NCBI GenBank assembly: GCA_030544215.1
Contig: JARZZO010000001.1
Span: 71,326,456-71,390,455 of the forward strand
Direction: 5' to 3'
Length of the DNA: 64,000 nucleotides
From: Zantedeschia hybrid cultivar
Lineage: Eukaryota; Streptophyta; Magnoliopsida; Alismatales; Araceae
Shown: piece after piece, positions 60,801 to 64,000 of the stretch
How the letters are laid out: every line of letters starts with the position of its first letter
Numbering within the stretch: position 1 is the stretch's first letter
The notes under the pieces: generated by a model
Databases searched by the model: none
Told to the model about the DNA's origin: nothing
What the model saw: only the letters and a program-made list of their open reading frames with translations
Position numbers and translations under genes: made by a program

Positions 60801-63298
60801 AGTTTTCTACTTTCTTCACTTAGTTCAGTATTTCAACTTTTATCATTGCCTTGGGAAGCATCTTTGCAAATGATGGCTAATTGTTGGGGTGGGGAATATT
60901 TCCTTCTTGTTCTTATGTTGTTAGATCTTTTTTATTTCATAGGTACATTGTACAAACCATTTTAGGAAAAACTTCAGTATTTCAGCTTTGTGCTTAACTG
61001 TGGTATTGCACTGTAGCAATTGCATAATCTTTTTCCTTTTTTGAAAGCGAAATAATTTTTTTAAGTGTCTAGTGATTGCATAATCAACAGACATGATCAA
61101 TAGCTTGTTTACAGTTTGTCTGTTTAAGGTTTACAGTTACTGGCTTCCACTCCCTATAATTTATGTTGAGCTTTTCATTTACTGGAATGAGAGTACGACA
61201 AGTACACATGTGATATTTTTTCAATTCATTCTACCAGGCGGTATTGGAGGAGCCTTAAGTGTCCAAGCTTTGAGCATAGACATATACAAGATCAGATGCG
61301 CTGGCCTACAAATGCAAAATGGGATCAAATTTTGTCGACTGAACATATTGTGGCCTAAGAGGAATTCAAATAAGGCAGGATCCAGTGCATTTTGCAGGTT
61401 CAGCCAGAAAATCTGGGAAATTTTCCAAGCCATCAATCATAGCATGTGAATCAACTTCTCAAAGTATGTGCTTTCTACATCTCATTATCATTCAAATGAT
61501 TTTATTTATTGTACTTCCATGGTTGAGTTAAATATGTCATGTATTATTCGTTTAGTAACATAAACATGAAATACGAGTGGAAAAGCTACCTGGTCTTTAT
61601 AGCCTGGTGATCGTTAGGGTCATACATCCTCAAAAACCCAGCTACTTATGGTCATATATCCTCATAAACATGGCTAATCATGTTGAACAGAAATGTGTTC
61701 AGTGGAACTTTGCCAAGCCCTCCTCTCTTCAACGAAACCCTTGTATACATAGGGGCCCCACTAAAGAGATTCTCATTTCTATCACATTTTCAAGCAAACA
61801 TTATGGCCCCCTTAATTATTTGAAGTTCAAAGGTGGGCTTTGGGGAGGGGACAGCGCTCAGAATTCTCCTTTACGGTATAACTTGAGGGATGAAGTTTTC
61901 AAATACTGCCTTGGTATAATGATTCTTTTTGGGAGATCTGTGTAGTATAGAGTGGGTTTTTTTAGAGCTTTTTGATCATGTACTTGTATAACCCGTTTGT
62001 TCATTAATGTAGTTGGTTCATGATTCACCTTCAGAAGCACCCCCTCCTAAAACAAAGGAGAAAAACCAAAGAAATCCAGGAGGAGTTATTTTAGCCATAA
62101 CATGTATAATAGCAAAGGTATGCAATTGTCCAAAGAAAGGGCAGCCTGGTGCCTCAAGGCTCCCACCACACTCTGGGGTCTTAGAGGCTCAATTGTACCC
62201 ATACAGAGTGAACTGTCCGTAGATCAGTGATCCAGAAGTCAATAGTAAAAGAAACATAAATGTATAAAACAATAACTAACATGTAAGAAGCATGTTGGAG
62301 AATAACTGAAGTGTAGAACATGATTTTTGTTTGTTTATAGAGATTTATGTTCTGAGAGATGTTTATATCACGGCTAGGGTAAATATCATTTACCATAAAT
62401 TATATTTCCAGCTATTTAAATGCAACATGTTCTTGTTTGTGACGCAGTTGAGGATTTATCAGAGGATTGTTCAGAAGAAAAGAAATCTGATCGTCCAATA
62501 TCAAAGTTCATGCCAAATTCATCAGAAGTGAGTTTTAGTATGGTTAGTTGCTTGATGCTGCATCACGTAAACATTCATGATTTCCACGTATTTTGTGCCT
62601 TTTATTGTGCAAGTACATTTATTTTGAGATCTTGGTTTGTTGTGTTGTCTGTTATTCAACATACATGTGCATTGCGTTTCTAGATTGCAAGATCAAAAAT
62701 TCTTCATTTCGTTATTCATAGCTGCTTGCCAAATCATAAGACGATATTTCATCTTCCATTTTACAGGTGCAATCTCTGCTTACCAACATCTGCGACACAA
62801 CTTCTATTGCTGAGTTTAAACTAGATGTAAGCAACTATACCTTTTATTATTCTAAGAAAAAGATTTGATAATCCTGTGCAAATGATTGATTGTGTTGCCT
62901 TGTATCTATTTTAAATTTCTGGTTTCAGTTTGGTGGGTTTCGTCTCTACGTCAAGAGAGGTTTAGGAGAGAAAAGCACACCTCCACCATTGCCACCTCCG
63001 AGCCCCCCACCAAGCTACACTGACACACCTAATCACAATTTTGTTTTAAATGGCTCCCCTGCCACAACTTCCTTAGCCATTTCAAAGCCAAAAGTTTCAT
63101 CAACAGGGATCCATAGGTTACTAGACACTGCCTCAGATGAAGGATTAATGATCCTAAAGTCCCCAAAGGTGAGAACATTTATATATTGCCCTTATATTTT
63201 ACAAAGAAATCTGTCTAAAATTGTAATGAATGCAGGTTGGATCTTTTAGCAGATCTCGTACTATAAAAGGAAAGCGTACACCTCCATCATGTCAAGAG
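57812..63298 (+). CDS. BADC-like biotin/lipoyl attachment domain protein (5' part)
   Basis: BADC proteins resemble the biotin carboxyl carrier subunit of plastid acetyl-CoA carboxylase but lack biotin and inhibit the enzyme. Seven exons are seen: 57812-57821, 61238-61463, 62035-62103, 62448-62527, 62767-62826, 62929-63168 and 63236-63298. The last exons, with the carrier fold, lie beyond the window. The start MAACGIGG and basic, Ser-rich N-terminus fit a plastid transit peptide. Later parts are SEVQSLLTNICDTTSIAEFK, FGGFRLYVKRGLGEKS, a Pro-rich linker, DEGLMILKSPK and RTIKGKRTPPSC. Oddity: exon 2 changes frame at about 61392-61400 (SSAFC to AGSARKS), as if two bases were missing; without them exon 3 is out of phase. 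Exon 3 is the least certain exon. Confidence 0.75.
58477..59688 (+). mobile_element. Tandem Cassandra (TRIM) retrotransposon array
   Basis: Cassandra elements are short non-coding LTR elements whose LTRs carry a 5S rRNA-derived core with its RNA polymerase III promoter. Here a truncated LTR (58477-58619) is followed by LTR-internal-LTR-internal-LTR: LTRs 58620-58824, 59051-59255 and 59484-59688, each exactly 205 bp from TGTAATA to CACA, and internal parts 58825-59050 and 59256-59483. Each internal part starts with a tRNA-Met-type primer site (TATCAGAGC or TATCAAAGC) and ends with a purine tract. Likely 5-bp duplications CTATC (58472-58476) and CTATA (59689-59693) bound the whole array, pointing to a single insertion. 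It sits in the first BADC intron. Confidence 0.88.
58567..58619 (+). repeat. 5S rRNA-like core of the truncated Cassandra LTR
   Basis: AGAACTCCGAAATTAAGCG, TGCTTGGGCGAGAG and GGATAGGTGA follow the order and spacing of the internal promoter part of plant 5S rRNA. It is the best-preserved 5S match of the four LTRs. The gene's 5' half is absent, so this is not a 5S rRNA gene. Confidence 0.8.
59694..61237 (+). other. Remainder of BADC intron 1
   Basis: T-rich intron sequence without a supported exon, RNA gene or further transposon up to the acceptor TTCTACCAG at 61237. Confidence 0.6.
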
Positions 63299-63540
63299 GT
63301 ATCATGCTTAACATATATAGCTTAAATCAGCTTTACATTTTAGGAAGTCAAGTCCATAGCTTAGAGTTGGAGCAGCATACTGATATATGTGGTGTTATTC
63401 TACTGGTATGGCCCATCTAAAAACGTACAAGAGTCTTTTGTGATATGAAATCTTTCAACAAGAGTTTCCATTGCCAGCCTGCAAAAAAAATTATACATAA
63501 CTGGTTACAATATTGGTGTGATAGTGATTTGATTATGGTG

Positions 63541-63852
63541 TGTTGAAGTTATTGGGCCATCCAACTCAAAGCCTTAAGGTATTGAGTGGAGTAGGCACCA
63601 TGTATTTAAGTTTTTGTCCCTTATCCGATGTGGGACTATTCTAACACCCCCCCTCACCTGCAGGCCGATTTTAGGCTCTGCCGCATGGACTAAAGACGGG
63701 GTGTGCGGCCCGGTTCATAATGGTGGCTCTGATATCATATTGAAGTTATTGGGCCATCCAACGCAAAACTTTAAGGCGTTGAGTGGAGTAGGCACCATGT
63801 ATTTAAGTTTTTTGTTTTTTTGTCTCTTATCCGATGTGGGACTATTCTAACA
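63541..63852 (-). mobile_element. Miniature LTR retrotransposon (TRIM/SMART size)
   Basis: Only 312 bp long. On the minus strand each LTR starts TGTTAGAATAGTCCCACATC and ends in CTTCAATA or CTTCAACA. The LTRs are 63738-63852 (115 bp) and 63541-63646 (106 bp). The 91-bp internal part opens with the primer site TGATATCAGAGCCACC and closes with a purine tract (GTGAGGGGGGG). A perfect TGGTG duplication flanks it (63536-63540 and 63853-63857). It lies in a BADC intron and encodes nothing. Confidence 0.88.
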
Positions 63853-64000
63853 TGGTGAAATGCTGTATAATGATCATCAATACATCCCTCTAAATCTTTA
63901 TTCATAAGCAACATGTGCCTGCCATGAAAATTTATGTGCATCAACAGTCATAAACATGGTTCACAGGATTGGACAAACCCAATCCAGCTCAATCTAGCCC

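Overview
The window is nuclear DNA of a flowering plant. Genes have many GT-AG introns, 5' leader introns and TATA boxes, and the repeats are typical plant families (Cassandra TRIM, hAT, Tourist-like MITE, L1 LINE, tRNA-derived SINE). The proteins look most like monocot versions as I remember them. A palm or related monocot is possible, but species cannot be fixed from sequence alone. There is no bacterial-style operon, CRISPR array, or intact rRNA or tRNA gene.

Six protein genes can be modelled exon by exon: actin (+, 8091-10754, 377 aa), an acyl-protein thioesterase-like serine hydrolase (+, 18149-27382, 257 aa), a DUF1644 zinc-binding protein (-, 30156-31154, 332 aa), an organellar bS6-type ribosomal protein (+, 36826-48748, 151 aa from two exons), an early nodulin 93-like protein (+, 55713-56420, 93 aa) and the 5' seven exons of a biotin/lipoyl-attachment-domain-containing (BADC) regulator of plastid acetyl-CoA carboxylase (+, 57812-63298, running off the right edge). 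They are ordinary, functionally unrelated nuclear genes. The 5' end (about 1-6.7 kb) holds only an orphan promoter plus first exon at about 0.9-1.1 kb and non-coding repeats. Between 10.8 and 17 kb there are small repeats, one isolated exon-like piece and a membrane-protein pseudogene.

Transposons inside introns dominate the layout. The thioesterase has a 7.1-kb intron holding a 4.6-kb degenerate hAT element with a near-perfect 8-bp target duplication. The bS6 gene has an 11.5-kb intron holding a ~6-kb L1 LINE, itself hit twice by related hAT MITEs with perfect 8-bp duplications, plus a Ty3/gypsy gag relic and a probable second LINE tail. The first BADC intron holds a tandem Cassandra element (three full 205-bp LTRs plus a broken one, each with a 5S rRNA-derived core), and a later BADC intron holds a 312-bp miniature LTR element. 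An intergenic LTR retrotransposon (50971-54633) has no gag-pol and keeps only a reverse-strand ORF with its own TATA box.

The observations most worth following up are the LTR element that carries only an antisense ORF, the tandem Cassandra array, an inverted 20-bp minisatellite inside a TIR element (34.1-34.5 kb), two clusters of imperfect CTCTCGAGAG palindromes (0.12-0.2 and 34.74-34.9 kb), an apparent 2-nt frameshift in BADC exon 2, and an unnamed TIR repeat family with the terminal motif CTTGYTGCAC.
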